Virus record (IMG/VR): IMGVR_UViG_3300042472_000345
Coordinates: 1 to 61,861 of that record
Strand: one strand, 5' to 3'
DNA: 61,861 bases
Source: a virus
The position numbers and the translations under genes were made by a program. Shown one piece after another: positions 1 through 8,490 of this stretch. Each line of letters opens with the position of its first letter. Within the stretch, counting starts at the first letter, position 1. The notes below the pieces were generated by a model that was given only the letters and a program-made list of their open reading frames with translations, did no database searches and was not told the origin of the DNA.

Positions 1-18
1 GGATGTTTATAATACATA

Positions 19-50
19 TATATAAGAAACAATGGGTTAGTACCCCATTG
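19..50 (-). terminator. Terminator overlapping the stop codon of the leftward gene
   Basis: Read on the minus strand, CAATGGG (50-44) pairs perfectly with CCCATTG (36-30), and the TAA stop (39-37) lies in the 7-nt loop. The hairpin is followed by TTTCTTATATA, a U-rich tail. The stem therefore encodes the last residues of the upstream protein and also acts as an intrinsic terminator candidate. The tail is not a pure U-run, so efficiency is uncertain. Confidence 0.55.
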
Positions 51-372
51 CTTCTTCAAAGGTTGAAACAGTTTGAACAACAGCTTCTTCGATAGTTAAG
101 TCTGCAACATTAACCACGATTTCATTACTACGATCTCTTTGGATAATCCAACGACCTGCTTCATTAAGCTCAATGTTTAAGTTCATCAGTCCATCTTTAG
201 GACGTCTTCCTGAACGTAACTCTTGGGTAACAGTTGTTGAGCAGAATGCTTCTTTAACAACTTCACCTTTGTCATTTCTAAGTTTAACCATAATTCTTTT
301 CTCACCCATAAGGTTTTGATCTAAGAATACTAATGAACCTTTTTTACCTGTAATGTCAATTACTTTTGCCAT
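37..372 (-). CDS. Conserved-looking small protein, unknown function (111 aa)
   Basis: This is the only leftward gene in the window, divergent from the late block. The 111-residue product begins MAKVIDITGKKGSLVF, is mostly predicted beta strand with a helical C-terminal tail, and has no signal peptide or membrane segment. Residues 50-60 hold a basic patch (RSGRRPKDG), which could contact nucleic acid, but I recognise no family. The divergent position suggests it belongs to the early or replication half of the genome lying left of the window. A hairpin with a U-rich tail sits over its stop codon. The start is the ATG preceded by an A/T-rich leader, as elsewhere in this phage. Existence is well supported by length, orientation and the terminator; function is unknown. 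Confidence 0.8.
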   Translation of the reverse strand: MAKVIDITGKKGSLVFLDQNLMGEKRIMVKLRNDKGEVVKEAFCSTTVTQELRSGRRPKDGLMNLNIELNEAGRWIIQRDRSNEIVVNVADLTIEEAVVQTVSTFEEAMGY

Positions 373-417
373 AACGTTTTGATTTTGATTTGTGCGTGTT
401 TTGTCAAATGGGGACTA

Positions 418-449
418 CCCCAACCACGCAAATTATAGGTGGGGTTTTT
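418..449 (+). terminator. Terminator-like hairpin in the divergent control region
   Basis: CCCCAACC (418-425) pairs with GGTGGGG (438-444), leaving one bulged A, with a 12-nt loop and a following T5 run (445-449). On the plus strand this is an intrinsic terminator shape. No rightward gene precedes it in the window, so it may stop read-through from outside or act as a leader attenuator if a promoter lies left of it. Confidence 0.45.
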
Positions 450-556
450 GTTGGGATGGGTCTACTCCAGCACATACACGATGGGTATCAAAATTTTGGG
501 AAAAAAGTTTTTTTTTCTTTTACAGCGTTTTTATAACGAAAAAAGTTTTTACCTTT

Positions 557-571
557 GGTGGGTGGGTGGGG
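557..571 (+). other. G-quadruplex motif
   Basis: The plus strand reads GG-T-GGG-T-GGG-T-GGGG with single-T loops. This would form a stable intramolecular quadruplex of two tetrads, or three with a bulge. It lies 13 nt upstream of the -33 box of the promoter that drives the late block. Such a G-rich run is striking in this AT-rich sequence. Confidence 0.55.
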
Positions 572-583
572 TGTATATAATAT

Positions 584-616
584 TTTGTTGTGTATAAAGA
601 TTTTTGTATATCTTTG
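584..616 (+). promoter_or_regulatory. Bacteroidota-type promoter for the late block
   Basis: TTTG at 584-587 is followed after 21 nt by TATCTTTG at 609-616, an exact fit to the -7 consensus TAnnTTTG of the primary sigma factor of Bacteroidota. Transcription should start near 622, leaving a short leader before the ATG at 640. This suggests host RNA polymerase can transcribe the structural genes. Confidence 0.65.
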
Positions 617-639
617 TTCTTAATAAACCAAATAATATA

Positions 640-993
640 ATGATAGTTCAGAAGTTAAAAAGAAATGTACAGGATGATATAGCTCTTGCTGAGAAGTATT
701 ATTCTATTCTTTCAGATGTTAATTCTTTAAATTTAACTACGAGAGAAATACAGTTGATTGCTTTTACAGCTGTGAGAGGTAATATTACGAATGCCAATGT
801 AAGGGAAGAATTTTGTACAAAGCACAATACAACAAACCCTACGATTAACAACATAATTAGTAAGTTGAAAAAGGTTGGAGTGTTTGTTAAGGAGAAGAAC
901 ATGGTGAAGGTTAATCCTGTTATAGTGTTAGATTTTAATAAGGATGTATTCCTTGCAATAACATTGAAGCATGATGACAAACAAACCTCCTAG
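640..993 (+). CDS. Winged-helix DNA-binding protein candidate (117 aa)
   Basis: First gene of the rightward block. I start it at the ATG at 640, not the upstream TTG at 604, because the promoter -7 box (609-616) would otherwise lie inside the gene. The region around LTTREIQLIAF and the downstream stretch TNPTINNIISKLKKVGVFVKE looks like a helix-turn-helix followed by a two-strand wing, so a small transcription regulator is likely. Its 3' end overlaps the next gene by 23 nt. It ends in TAG, one of very few non-TAA stops in the window. A promoter-proximal regulator would suit control of late expression, but this is inference from position and fold impression only. Confidence 0.7.
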   Translation: MIVQKLKRNVQDDIALAEKYYSILSDVNSLNLTTREIQLIAFTAVRGNITNANVREEFCTKHNTTNPTINNIISKLKKVGVFVKEKNMVKVNPVIVLDFNKDVFLAITLKHDDKQTS

Positions 994-1363
994 TATGTCT
1001 ATTAAGGAATTTCTTGTTAAGAAGATTGCTATTAATAAGGTGTGTGACAAGATGGTTTCTGAGAAGACGATTGATACAATTATTTCACATCAATTTGATT
1101 CTGCCAATGCAGCTACAGCTACAAACAATTCAATTGAGATTTCTGGATTTGGAAAGTTTGTGTTTAATGAGAAACGTGGAGTTAAACAAATGCAGAAATA
1201 CACAGAGCAGGTTAGCTATTATTCTAAGATGTTATCTTCAGAGCTAACAGATGTAGAAAGAAGAAACGCAGAAATGAGACTAGAGTCTGTTAATAATAAT
1301 GTCAAAGCTTTAAAACCAAAACTAAATGAGCCTAGCACAAATAATCGAGGGATGGAAGAATAA
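971..1363 (+). CDS. IHF/HU-like DNA-binding protein (130 aa)
   Basis: The segment SIEISGFGKFVFNEKRG (about residues 55-71) matches the beta-arm entry of the HU/IHF fold, where a GFG-x-F pattern precedes the DNA-clasping arm. The N-terminal part has the two helices expected of that fold. After about residue 75 a long charged helix follows, which is not part of normal HU (about 90 residues), so the protein is extended at the C-terminus. IHF-like proteins encoded near terminase and portal are a known trait of crAss-like phages, where they are thought to bend DNA during packaging or in the virion. It overlaps its neighbours on both sides (23 and 38 nt), indicating translational coupling. Confidence 0.65.
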   Translation: MMTNKPPSMSIKEFLVKKIAINKVCDKMVSEKTIDTIISHQFDSANAATATNNSIEISGFGKFVFNEKRGVKQMQKYTEQVSYYSKMLSSELTDVERRNAEMRLESVNNNVKALKPKLNEPSTNNRGMEE

Positions 1364-1580
1364 TCTTCTTCCTTCAGAAAAAGAAAAAGAATTGATTCAA
1401 CAGGTGAGTGATTCAAGGATGATAGTGTGTAACAATTGTGAGCACATTTCTACAAAACACAAATCTGTTAGACCAGATGTACATTGTACAGATTGTGGAT
1501 GTACATTAGCAGCAAAAACAAAATGTCTCTCTTGTGAATGTCCTTTAAAGAAATGGACAGCCATAGAAAAAAATACATAA
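1326..1580 (+). CDS. Zinc-ribbon protein (84 aa)
   Basis: Cysteines form clustered pairs: CNNC at about residues 35-38, CTDCGC near 53-58, then CLSCEC near 67-72 and a final CPLKKW box. Two Cys4-type zinc sites are plausible. The pattern resembles small phage zinc-ribbon proteins with a CPLGKW-like ending that occur near terminase genes in Bacteroidota phages. Its role is not known; it could be a DNA-binding or adaptor factor for packaging. It overlaps the IHF-like gene by 38 nt and is followed by the next gene after only 3 nt, so it is part of one operon. Confidence 0.7.
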   Translation: MSLAQIIEGWKNNLLPSEKEKELIQQVSDSRMIVCNNCEHISTKHKSVRPDVHCTDCGCTLAAKTKCLSCECPLKKWTAIEKNT

Positions 1581-1583
1581 GCC

Positions 1584-1835
1584 ATGGAAGCAAACAAAGA
1601 TTTTAAAGTTACAAAGATTCCTCTAGAGATGTTCATTAATCTCCTTGTTATATTATATGAGGAAGGAGCAAACTTTATTGATCTTTCTGCACAGGTTGAT
1701 GAAGAAGAAAAACAGGACACAATTAAAATAGCTGTTCAAGAAGATTATTATGATGCTGAAGATGATGATGACGAGGAAGATTCTCCAAGAGCAAAAATTA
1801 AACTGTCAGACGATGACATTAACAATTTAATATAA
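1584..1835 (+). CDS. Small acidic protein, unknown function (83 aa)
   Basis: The N-terminal 45 residues look helical, with FKVTKIPLEMFINLLVILYEE, while the C-terminal half is strongly acidic (DAEDDDDEED). No family is recognised. It sits in a tightly packed run between the zinc-ribbon gene and another small gene. Its stop and the next start overlap as TAATG, typical of coupled translation. Acidic small proteins beside terminase can be packaging accessories or DNA mimics, but nothing here decides this. Confidence 0.65.
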   Translation: MEANKDFKVTKIPLEMFINLLVILYEEGANFIDLSAQVDEEEKQDTIKIAVQEDYYDAEDDDDEEDSPRAKIKLSDDDINNLI

Positions 1836-2092
1836 TGGCTGCTAGTTTTTATAACCAGAGTTTAAAAGCTTTATCAAAGCTTGATAAACTTTTTCCTTTA
1901 CAGTCATTAGGGAAACACATTGCTACAGCGATGGATGGGCATTGCATAGAGAACCTTTCTAATAAGGAGTTCTACAATATATTAAATGATTACATTATAG
2001 AGCTTGAATCAGGAGTTCCATATTGCGAAGATTTGGAACAGATAATACAAGAGGGCCTCGATTTAAACCATATTCTTGACGAGGAGGAATAA
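1835..2092 (+). CDS. Small helical protein, unknown function (85 aa)
   Basis: All-helical composition, acidic C-terminus (HILDEEE), no cysteine cluster and no membrane segment. It begins in a TAATG overlap with the preceding gene. A 13-nt A-rich leader separates it from the next gene. I do not recognise it. The pre-terminase location makes a role in packaging or assembly likely. Confidence 0.65.
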   Translation: MAASFYNQSLKALSKLDKLFPLQSLGKHIATAMDGHCIENLSNKEFYNILNDYIIELESGVPYCEDLEQIIQEGLDLNHILDEEE

Positions 2093-2105
2093 CAAAAACT
2101 AAATT

Positions 2106-2441
2106 ATGGCAGCGTTAAAGAAAACTACATACATTAATACAGAGCTTGATTGGGCAGAGCAACAACTCTCAAGTTGGAAACAATACGTTGATGCAAATCC
2201 TATGCACACATTAGAGGATAGAATCAAGTGGAAAGAAACCAAAGCTGGTGGAGCAATGCCAATGGTTATTGCGAGCATTGAGAGCCAAGGAAAATTTATT
2301 CAGGAGACAATGAAAAATTACTTAGCTTTGCTCGAAGTTGTAGACAAGCTACGTGAGAAAGAAGAGGCCAAGAAAGTGGAGACACGAGGTGGTCAAGAAC
2401 TTGGCTCTATGGCTGAAGACTTCTTAAAAGGAAGACGATAA
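2106..2441 (+). CDS. Terminase small subunit candidate (111 aa)
   Basis: The gene ends exactly one base before the TerL start codon, the usual place of a terminase small subunit. The protein is predicted helical with two long amphipathic segments (about residues 12-35 and 60-95) and a basic end (DFLKGRR). This would suit an oligomeric ring protein that presents DNA to TerL. There is no clear N-terminal helix-turn-helix, so the assignment rests on position and size. An alternative is a different packaging accessory. Confidence 0.45.
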   Translation: MAALKKTTYINTELDWAEQQLSSWKQYVDANPMHTLEDRIKWKETKAGGAMPMVIASIESQGKFIQETMKNYLALLEVVDKLREKEEAKKVETRGGQELGSMAEDFLKGRR

Positions 2442-4463
2442 ATGAAACTACATAGTATAGATTATAAGGATTGGTTCATCAATCAGAAACGTATTCCAGA
2501 TAAAACGTCTGATGAATACAAAGCATTCTTCAACTTCCACAAGGAGTTAAGTATGAATGGCTGTATGATGGATGGACAGTACATCAATCCCTTTCTATAT
2601 TGGCATCTAAACATCTGGCACACAGAGGTGGATATTATAGATGAATATGGACGTATTAATCAGAAATATGCTAACCCTCTTCTTAGAGATAATGAGTGGT
2701 TAGTTACAAATGAAATTGACAGAGCACATAAAGAAAAGAAAGGTTTAGTTATACTAGGTATTAGACGTTTTGCTAAGTCTGTTATTGAGGCAAGTTACAT
2801 AGGACAAGGTGCTACGTTTGATGAGAACTCACAGAACATTATTGCAGGACTAAATGCTCCTGATATCAAGCTTATTACAGATAAGATTGACAAGGGATTA
2901 AACTTCTTACCAGAAGCATGGAGATGGCAGAGGGTAGAAGACAATTGGAAGAACCAAGTGACACTTGGAATTAAAACTAGAGCAGGAGAAAGAATCCCAT
3001 TTTCTCAGATCCTTATTCGTAACTTAGATGGTGGTAATAATGAGGAAGCTATTGCAGGTACAAAACCTCGTAGACTAATCATTGACGAGATAGGTAAAGG
3101 AAGTTTCTTACGAGGACTTCAAGCTGCTACACCTGGATTTACAACACCATTTGGTTGGGGTTGTAGTCCTATTTTGACAGGTACAGGTGGGGACATGAAG
3201 ATGTTTATGGATGCGAAGAGCTTAATGTTTGACGTAGACAATTTTAATTTTCTTACGTATAATAATGCAAAAGATGATAAGCGTGTACATGGACTTTTCA
3301 TCTCACACAAATACAGAATGGAAGCCAAAGAGGAAAGCTCTCTTGGTGCATTCTTAGAAAAACCAGAAGGATCTTCTTTACATGAAGTGAAGATGATGGT
3401 GTCTAATGAAGAGTTAGCCACAAAGATTACAAATGACAATCTCGAGAAGCTTAAAAAAGCAGGAGATAGAATTGCTTATTTAAAGGAGAAGATGTATTAT
3501 CCACAAGAGGTAGATGATATATTCCTGAACGAAGACACAAACATCTTTGACATTGAATCAGCTAAACGTCAAAAAACCAGACTATTAAATCAAGAAAGAA
3601 CAGGAACTCCTGTTGTATTATATGATGATGGACAAGGTGTAAAACATGAGTTTTCAGATAGACTACCAATTACAAATTTTCCATTAAAGAATTCAGATCA
3701 GAAAGATGCTCCTGTAGTTATATATGAGTTTCCTGTAGACACTCCCCCATATGGACTTTATGTTGCAGGGATTGACCCCTACAGACAAGGTAAGTCTGCA
3801 TATTCTACATCGTTAGGATCTGTGTACATATATAAACGTATGCATGCCATAGCTGGAGAGAAATACCAGGATATGTTTGTAGCTAGTTATTGTGCACGTC
3901 CTGACAAAAAAGAAACATGGGAAGAACAGGCACGACTATTGATTAAGTATTATAATGCTAGAGCTCTATGTGAGAATGATGAGATTTCCTTTATAGATTA
4001 TATGATTTCCAAAGGAGATGCGCATTATTTAGAACGTCAACCAGACTGGTTAAAAGAAATAGTTCCCAATACAACAGTTAGACGTGACTATGGTATACAT
4101 AGATCTGCTGAGAAAATACGAGACTTCCTACATGGATGTCTTAAGAAATATACAGAAGAGGCAATACACGTAGAGAAAGATGATGATGGAAATATTATCT
4201 CTGAAACAAAAGGTATGTCAAAGATATTTGATCCTGTGCTCCTTGAAGAAATGATACAGTATAATGAGGATGGTAACTTTGATAGAATCATTGCTGCAGA
4301 ATTAGCTGTGGCATTAGCCATGAAGTTAGATCCTATCATGGGAAGAACTGGTGGGAAAGAAGATGGAAGAATTACATCACTATATAAAACAAAGAAGAAA
4401 AACTCTTTGTTTGCAGAATCTAGTGGAATGTTTAATAATAAAAAACGTAAATTGTTTACATAA
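2442..4463 (+). CDS. terL: Terminase large subunit, TerL (673 aa)
   Basis: ATP-driven packaging motor and headful nuclease. The N-terminal ATPase shows a Walker A-like loop GIRRFAKS at residues 106-113 (the phage variant with RR before the KS) and a Walker B, LIIDE, at 212-216. The C-terminal RNase H-like nuclease starts near residue 435. A catalytic Asp candidate is D445 in VAGIDPYRQGKS, followed by the usual beta strand YIYKR. Length is normal for crAss-like TerL. It follows the small-subunit candidate with no gap and overlaps the portal start as TAATG. It would dock on the portal vertex during packaging. No truncation or frameshift is seen. Confidence 0.92.
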   Translation: MKLHSIDYKDWFINQKRIPDKTSDEYKAFFNFHKELSMNGCMMDGQYINPFLYWHLNIWHTEVDIIDEYGRINQKYANPLLRDNEWLVTNEIDRAHKEKKGLVILGIRRFAKSVIEASYIGQGATFDENSQNIIAGLNAPDIKLITDKIDKGLNFLPEAWRWQRVEDNWKNQVTLGIKTRAGERIPFSQILIRNLDGGNNEEAIAGTKPRRLIIDEIGKGSFLRGLQAATPGFTTPFGWGCSPILTGTGGDMKMFMDAKSLMFDVDNFNFLTYNNAKDDKRVHGLFISHKYRMEAKEESSLGAFLEKPEGSSLHEVKMMVSNEELATKITNDNLEKLKKAGDRIAYLKEKMYYPQEVDDIFLNEDTNIFDIESAKRQKTRLLNQERTGTPVVLYDDGQGVKHEFSDRLPITNFPLKNSDQKDAPVVIYEFPVDTPPYGLYVAGIDPYRQGKSAYSTSLGSVYIYKRMHAIAGEKYQDMFVASYCARPDKKETWEEQARLLIKYYNARALCENDEISFIDYMISKGDAHYLERQPDWLKEIVPNTTVRRDYGIHRSAEKIRDFLHGCLKKYTEEAIHVEKDDDGNIISETKGMSKIFDPVLLEEMIQYNEDGNFDRIIAAELAVALAMKLDPIMGRTGGKEDGRITSLYKTKKKNSLFAESSGMFNNKKRKLFT

Positions 4464-7048
4464 TGGCAATAATTAGATATACCAAAGATGCTACAATACG
4501 CTATGCGTATTTAAACATCTTTCCAGATCAGTTCAAAACTGAAAAAGAAAAGCAAGATGAAAGTTGGATTAAAAATACAATGGACTATTTTGCTAACAAA
4601 GCATATGCTGAATATGTGAAGAACAGGGACACCTTTGTAAAGAACTATGATCTTATGAAAGGTATTCTGAGAATGGAAGACTTCTATCAAGAACCACATG
4701 TGAAAAGTTTTACAGACATGTTAGAAGCTGATCTTCAACTTCCTGCATATGTAAAACACTATTCTATTGTCACCACTCCTGTAAATGAATTGGTTGGAGA
4801 AATAAGCAAACGTCCTGATACTTACAGAGTTAAGGCATTTGATGATGACAGCCAAGCTGAAGAATTACAATTCAAAACAGATATTCTTCAAGAGTACATA
4901 ATAAATAAAGTTAAAAAAGGAATTTACGAAAAGGCTGCAATGCAAGGTCAAGAAATTTCTGATGAAGAAGTTCAACAAATGACAATGGAAGAAGTTAAAG
5001 ACTCGTTAGATTCTTATACATCTGTTGCAGAAAAATGGGCTAATCATATTCTTACATGTCAAAAAGCAGAGTTTAATTTAAAAGAAAAATCAGAAGATGC
5101 ATTTAGAGATCTTCTAATATCAGCAAGAGAATTTTATCACATATATGAAGACAACTCAAAACTTGGTTTCAACATCGAAGTTGCTAACCCAAAGAACACT
5201 TGGTTTCTCACTACTCCTGATAGAAAGTGGATTTCTGATCCCACAGGCAGAGCTCAGGGTGCTTATGCTGCTGGCACAGTACAGGTTATGGAGCTATCAG
5301 AGATCATTGAAGCTATACCAGATCTTACGAAAGAGGAAATTGACCACTTACGCTCGTCACTACAAGACTATGGACTTATCAACGTTAGAGAGTCTAATCT
5401 TGGGAATCCTAATGCTCCTGAAGGTATCGATTCTGTAGTTTACGATACATATGATCCTCTTGTGTTACAAACAAGAATGATGATTGAGTCTGAGATGAAA
5501 GAGAACAATGATGGACTTAAAGACTTTTTAGGGCTAACGTCAAACGTTAGTAGTTTTGGTTATAAGTATGTTGTTGTACGTAGTTATTGGATTTCTAAAA
5601 AGAAAATAGGTAAGCTTATTTATGTTGATGATATGGGTAATGAGCAATCAATGCTTGTAGATGAAAGTTATAAGTCTGGATCCATGCCTACACAACAATC
5701 ATTAGAATGGGGATGGATTAATCAATGGTATCAAGGAACTAAGATTGGTCCAGACATCTATCACATTAAACCATTTAAGTTAATAAATTATTGTCCTATT
5801 ATAGGAACAACATATGAGGTGAAGAATACAGAGGCAAGATCTCTTGTAGATCTTATGAAACCTTTTCAAGTTATATACAATGTATGTATGAACCAATTAT
5901 ACAAACTTCTTGAGAAAGAAGTTGGTAAGGTTCAACTTATGTCATTACGTCACATTCCTATTCCTAAAGATGGAGATGCACAAGATGCTCTTGACATATG
6001 GGAAATGGAAGCACGTAACAGAGGGGTTGTATTTATTGATGACTCTCCAGAGAACTTAAAAGCTCCTAGTTCATTCAACCAATTTACAGCTCTCGACCTT
6101 ACACGTACGCAGGAGATACAATCTCGTTACACTCTTGCACAACAAATGAAAGTGGAATGCTGGGAACTTATTGGTATGTCTAAACAACGTATGGGATCTG
6201 TTGCAGCATCTGAAACTGCTACAGGTACAAACACTGCAATACAACAAAGTTATTCTCAAACAGAACCTTTATTTATTGCACACGAATATGTAATGGGACA
6301 ACTCTATCAAGCAATCATTGATGCTGCATTATATGTAGAGAGTTCTAAACCTCAGTCTACGCTTTCATATATTACATCTGAGGGAGAATCTGCGTTTATA
6401 CAAGTGAATGGTACAGATTTAAAATTCAGAGACTTAAAAGTGTTCCCAACGAATCGTCCTGAAGATACACAAATGTTTAATGAACTTAGACAATTGGCAC
6501 AACCTTTGATGCAGAATGGTGGTTCATTATATGATGTTATTGAATTGTACAGCACTAAGTCTATGAGAGAGATGAAGAAAACCTTCAAAGATCTTAGAGA
6601 TCAACAAATGGCTCAACAACAACAAGCACAACAACTTGAGCAACAAAAACTTGAACAACAACAGCAGCAATCTCAAGCTACACTACAACAAGCTGCTCAA
6701 TTACAACAAGAAAAACAAGCTAATGACGACTATCAAAAAGAACTTGATAGATTATCTAGAGAGAAAATTGCTATCATTCAAGCTACAGGATTTGGTAAAG
6801 TAGAAAGTGAAGACACTAATCAGAATACAATTCCTGATGTATTAGAGATGAGTAAACTTACACAAGAACAAGATAAAGCTGGTAAAGAATATGCTAGCAC
6901 AATGGCTGACATTCAATTGAAAAATAAACAAGCCTCTGATAAAATGTCTATAGAAAGAGAAAAGTTACAAGTGGCTAGAGAGAATATGGCAAACGATCTT
7001 GCTGTTGCAAAAGAGAATGCAAAGGGCAGAAATAACAAAAAAAAGTAA
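4463..7048 (+). CDS. Portal protein (861 aa)
   Basis: Position directly after TerL, length and the mixed alpha/beta body followed by a long helical C-terminus identify the dodecameric portal. Residues 1-620 form the clip, stem and wing regions. From about residue 710 the protein is very rich in glutamine (runs such as QQQQAQQLEQQ) and then forms a long charged coiled coil to the end, with a basic NNKKK tail. The Q-rich barrel extension would line the DNA channel inside the capsid, as long helical barrels do in short-tailed phages. The final codons AAA AAA AAG precede tandem stops TAA TAA. It overlaps TerL by one base. Confidence 0.9.
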   Translation: MAIIRYTKDATIRYAYLNIFPDQFKTEKEKQDESWIKNTMDYFANKAYAEYVKNRDTFVKNYDLMKGILRMEDFYQEPHVKSFTDMLEADLQLPAYVKHYSIVTTPVNELVGEISKRPDTYRVKAFDDDSQAEELQFKTDILQEYIINKVKKGIYEKAAMQGQEISDEEVQQMTMEEVKDSLDSYTSVAEKWANHILTCQKAEFNLKEKSEDAFRDLLISAREFYHIYEDNSKLGFNIEVANPKNTWFLTTPDRKWISDPTGRAQGAYAAGTVQVMELSEIIEAIPDLTKEEIDHLRSSLQDYGLINVRESNLGNPNAPEGIDSVVYDTYDPLVLQTRMMIESEMKENNDGLKDFLGLTSNVSSFGYKYVVVRSYWISKKKIGKLIYVDDMGNEQSMLVDESYKSGSMPTQQSLEWGWINQWYQGTKIGPDIYHIKPFKLINYCPIIGTTYEVKNTEARSLVDLMKPFQVIYNVCMNQLYKLLEKEVGKVQLMSLRHIPIPKDGDAQDALDIWEMEARNRGVVFIDDSPENLKAPSSFNQFTALDLTRTQEIQSRYTLAQQMKVECWELIGMSKQRMGSVAASETATGTNTAIQQSYSQTEPLFIAHEYVMGQLYQAIIDAALYVESSKPQSTLSYITSEGESAFIQVNGTDLKFRDLKVFPTNRPEDTQMFNELRQLAQPLMQNGGSLYDVIELYSTKSMREMKKTFKDLRDQQMAQQQQAQQLEQQKLEQQQQQSQATLQQAAQLQQEKQANDDYQKELDRLSREKIAIIQATGFGKVESEDTNQNTIPDVLEMSKLTQEQDKAGKEYASTMADIQLKNKQASDKMSIEREKLQVARENMANDLAVAKENAKGRNNKKK

Positions 7049-7060
7049 TAAACCTTAAAG

Positions 7061-7119
7061 AGGATTAGACATTAATGCTATATTACGACAAAAATTATAG
7101 CATATTGGCAACTAATCCT
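7061..7119 (+). other. Two-tier hairpin in the portal-scaffold spacer
   Basis: AGGATTAG (7061-7068) pairs perfectly with CTAATCCT (7112-7119). Inside it ATGCTATA (7075-7082) pairs perfectly with TATAGCAT (7096-7103), giving two 8-bp helices separated by an internal loop. There is no U-run after it, so it does not look like an intrinsic terminator. It could be an mRNA processing or stability element, and it abuts the promoter described next. Confidence 0.55.
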
Positions 7120-7149
7120 TTGAAATTAAATATTGTTAAATTAGTTTTA
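7119..7149 (+). promoter_or_regulatory. Bacteroidota-type promoter before the scaffold and capsid genes
   Basis: TTTG at 7119-7122, a 19-nt spacer, then TAGTTTTA at 7142-7149 fit the -33/-7 consensus apart from the last base. Transcription would start near 7156, about 30 nt before the ATG at 7187. A dedicated promoter ahead of scaffold and capsid would allow higher expression of these abundant proteins. Confidence 0.45.
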
Positions 7150-7186
7150 CACGTAATATAAACCAAATATTAAACACAACTACATT

Positions 7187-8455
7187 ATGGCTGATAATAC
7201 AGACAACCTGTCTATGGGTAATTTTAGTATCCAAGATACTATGGAGATGGGTATGGGAAATCAGGAATTACTAAATGATTTGTTTTCTCCTGAAACTTCT
7301 ACTTCCAACCCTGAAGATGTCACACCAATCATTAAAGACGCTGAACCTGCTACACCTCCTGCTAAACCAGCAGTACCAAAAGGTAAAGAGATATCACCAG
7401 TTGATGATGATGCTGATGATAAAGAAAAAGGACAATCTCTTATTTCAAACTTCTTAGGTGACAACACTGATGAAGAAGATGAAGATGACGATACACCACC
7501 TGCACCTGTTGCAAAAAATGCACCAACTGATACATCTGATGAAGAAGATGAGGATCCACAAGGTACTCAATTCTCTGCACTAGCAAATGACTTATTCAAG
7601 TTAGGAGTTTTTAATAAAGATGAAGATGACGAAGAAGAACCTATTACAACACCAGAACAATTCTTAGAAAGATTTGAAACTGAAAAGAAAAAAGGAGCTA
7701 CTGAAATGGTTCAAAATTTCATTTCACAATTTGGAGAAGATTATCAAGAAGCTTTTGATGCCATATTTGTAAAAGGAGTTAATCCTAAAGAATACTTTGG
7801 TACATATAACCAGGTGGTTAATTTTGCTGAGATGGATCTCTCAGAAGAATCAAACCAAATAAGAATAATGAAACAAGCATTGGCTGATCAAGGATTTGAC
7901 GCTGATGACATTGATTCAGAAGTTGAAAGACTTCAAAATTATGGTGATCTTGAGAGCGTAGCAACAAAGCATCATAAAGTATTGGTTAAAAAAGAAGCAC
8001 AGAAGTTGGGACAAATGGAAGCTAAGGCTGAACAAGAGTTAAAACAAAAAGCTCAAATTAGAAATCAATATATACAAAATGTTCAAGGTATCCTTGGAGA
8101 AAAATTAAAATCAAAAGAGTTTGATGGTATTCCATTAAACCCAAAATTAGCAACAGAACTACAAGACTTCTTATTAGTTGATAAATGGAAGACAGCATCT
8201 GGAGAAACACTTTCAGATTTTGACAGAACCATTTTAGATCTTAAAAGACCTGAGAATCATGCCATGAAAGTTAAAGTTGGTTTGCTTCTTAAAATCTTAG
8301 AAAAAGATCCAACATTATCAACTATACAAAGAACAGGTGTTAGTAAAAAATCTAACGAGTTGTTTGGAGAAGTTGCAAGACAGGTGACAAAAACAAAAAC
8401 GTCAACTGGTAGTGGTTCAAAAACTAATCCTAATTCGTGGTTCACTAACCTATAA
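7187..8455 (+). CDS. Scaffolding / capsid assembly protein candidate (422 aa)
   Basis: The gene lies between portal and major capsid protein, the standard place of a scaffold. The N-terminal 150 residues are low-complexity and strongly acidic with Asp/Glu runs (DDDADDKE, DEEDEDDDT) and Pro/Ala stretches. Residues 150-390 are helical with coiled-coil character and a charged KKEAQKLGQMEAKAEQELKQKAQ region. The end is basic and Ser/Thr-rich (TKTKTSTGSGSKTN). This acidic N-terminus, helical middle and basic C-terminus is typical of scaffold proteins, whose basic tail binds the capsid shell. No protease motif is seen, so it may exit intact or be cleaved by an unseen protease. The leader shares a motif with the gene at 10246. 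Confidence 0.65.
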   Translation: MADNTDNLSMGNFSIQDTMEMGMGNQELLNDLFSPETSTSNPEDVTPIIKDAEPATPPAKPAVPKGKEISPVDDDADDKEKGQSLISNFLGDNTDEEDEDDDTPPAPVAKNAPTDTSDEEDEDPQGTQFSALANDLFKLGVFNKDEDDEEEPITTPEQFLERFETEKKKGATEMVQNFISQFGEDYQEAFDAIFVKGVNPKEYFGTYNQVVNFAEMDLSEESNQIRIMKQALADQGFDADDIDSEVERLQNYGDLESVATKHHKVLVKKEAQKLGQMEAKAEQELKQKAQIRNQYIQNVQGILGEKLKSKEFDGIPLNPKLATELQDFLLVDKWKTASGETLSDFDRTILDLKRPENHAMKVKVGLLLKILEKDPTLSTIQRTGVSKKSNELFGEVARQVTKTKTSTGSGSKTNPNSWFTNL

Positions 8456-8490
8456 TAAAGTAATTTAATAACAACAAAAAGTATAACAAA

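Noticed and set aside
392-580. Rightward open frame of 62 codons in the divergent control region
   Set aside because: It has odd composition (a Phe run from a T-tract), spans the terminator-like hairpin, the quadruplex motif and up to the promoter -33 box, and starts with GTG without a leader. Chance frame.
604-639. TTG start adding 12 codons to the winged-helix gene
   Set aside because: The promoter -7 box (609-616) lies inside this extension, so the mRNA would start after it.
6600-6720. CAA repeat tract in portal as a mobile or phase-variable repeat
   Set aside because: Codons vary and encode the Q-rich barrel region expected of a portal C-terminus. No perfect repeat long enough to slip in a regulated way.
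7036-7060. Programmed frameshift at the A-run ending the portal gene
   Set aside because: A -1 slip would add only a few residues before another stop, so no product of interest results.
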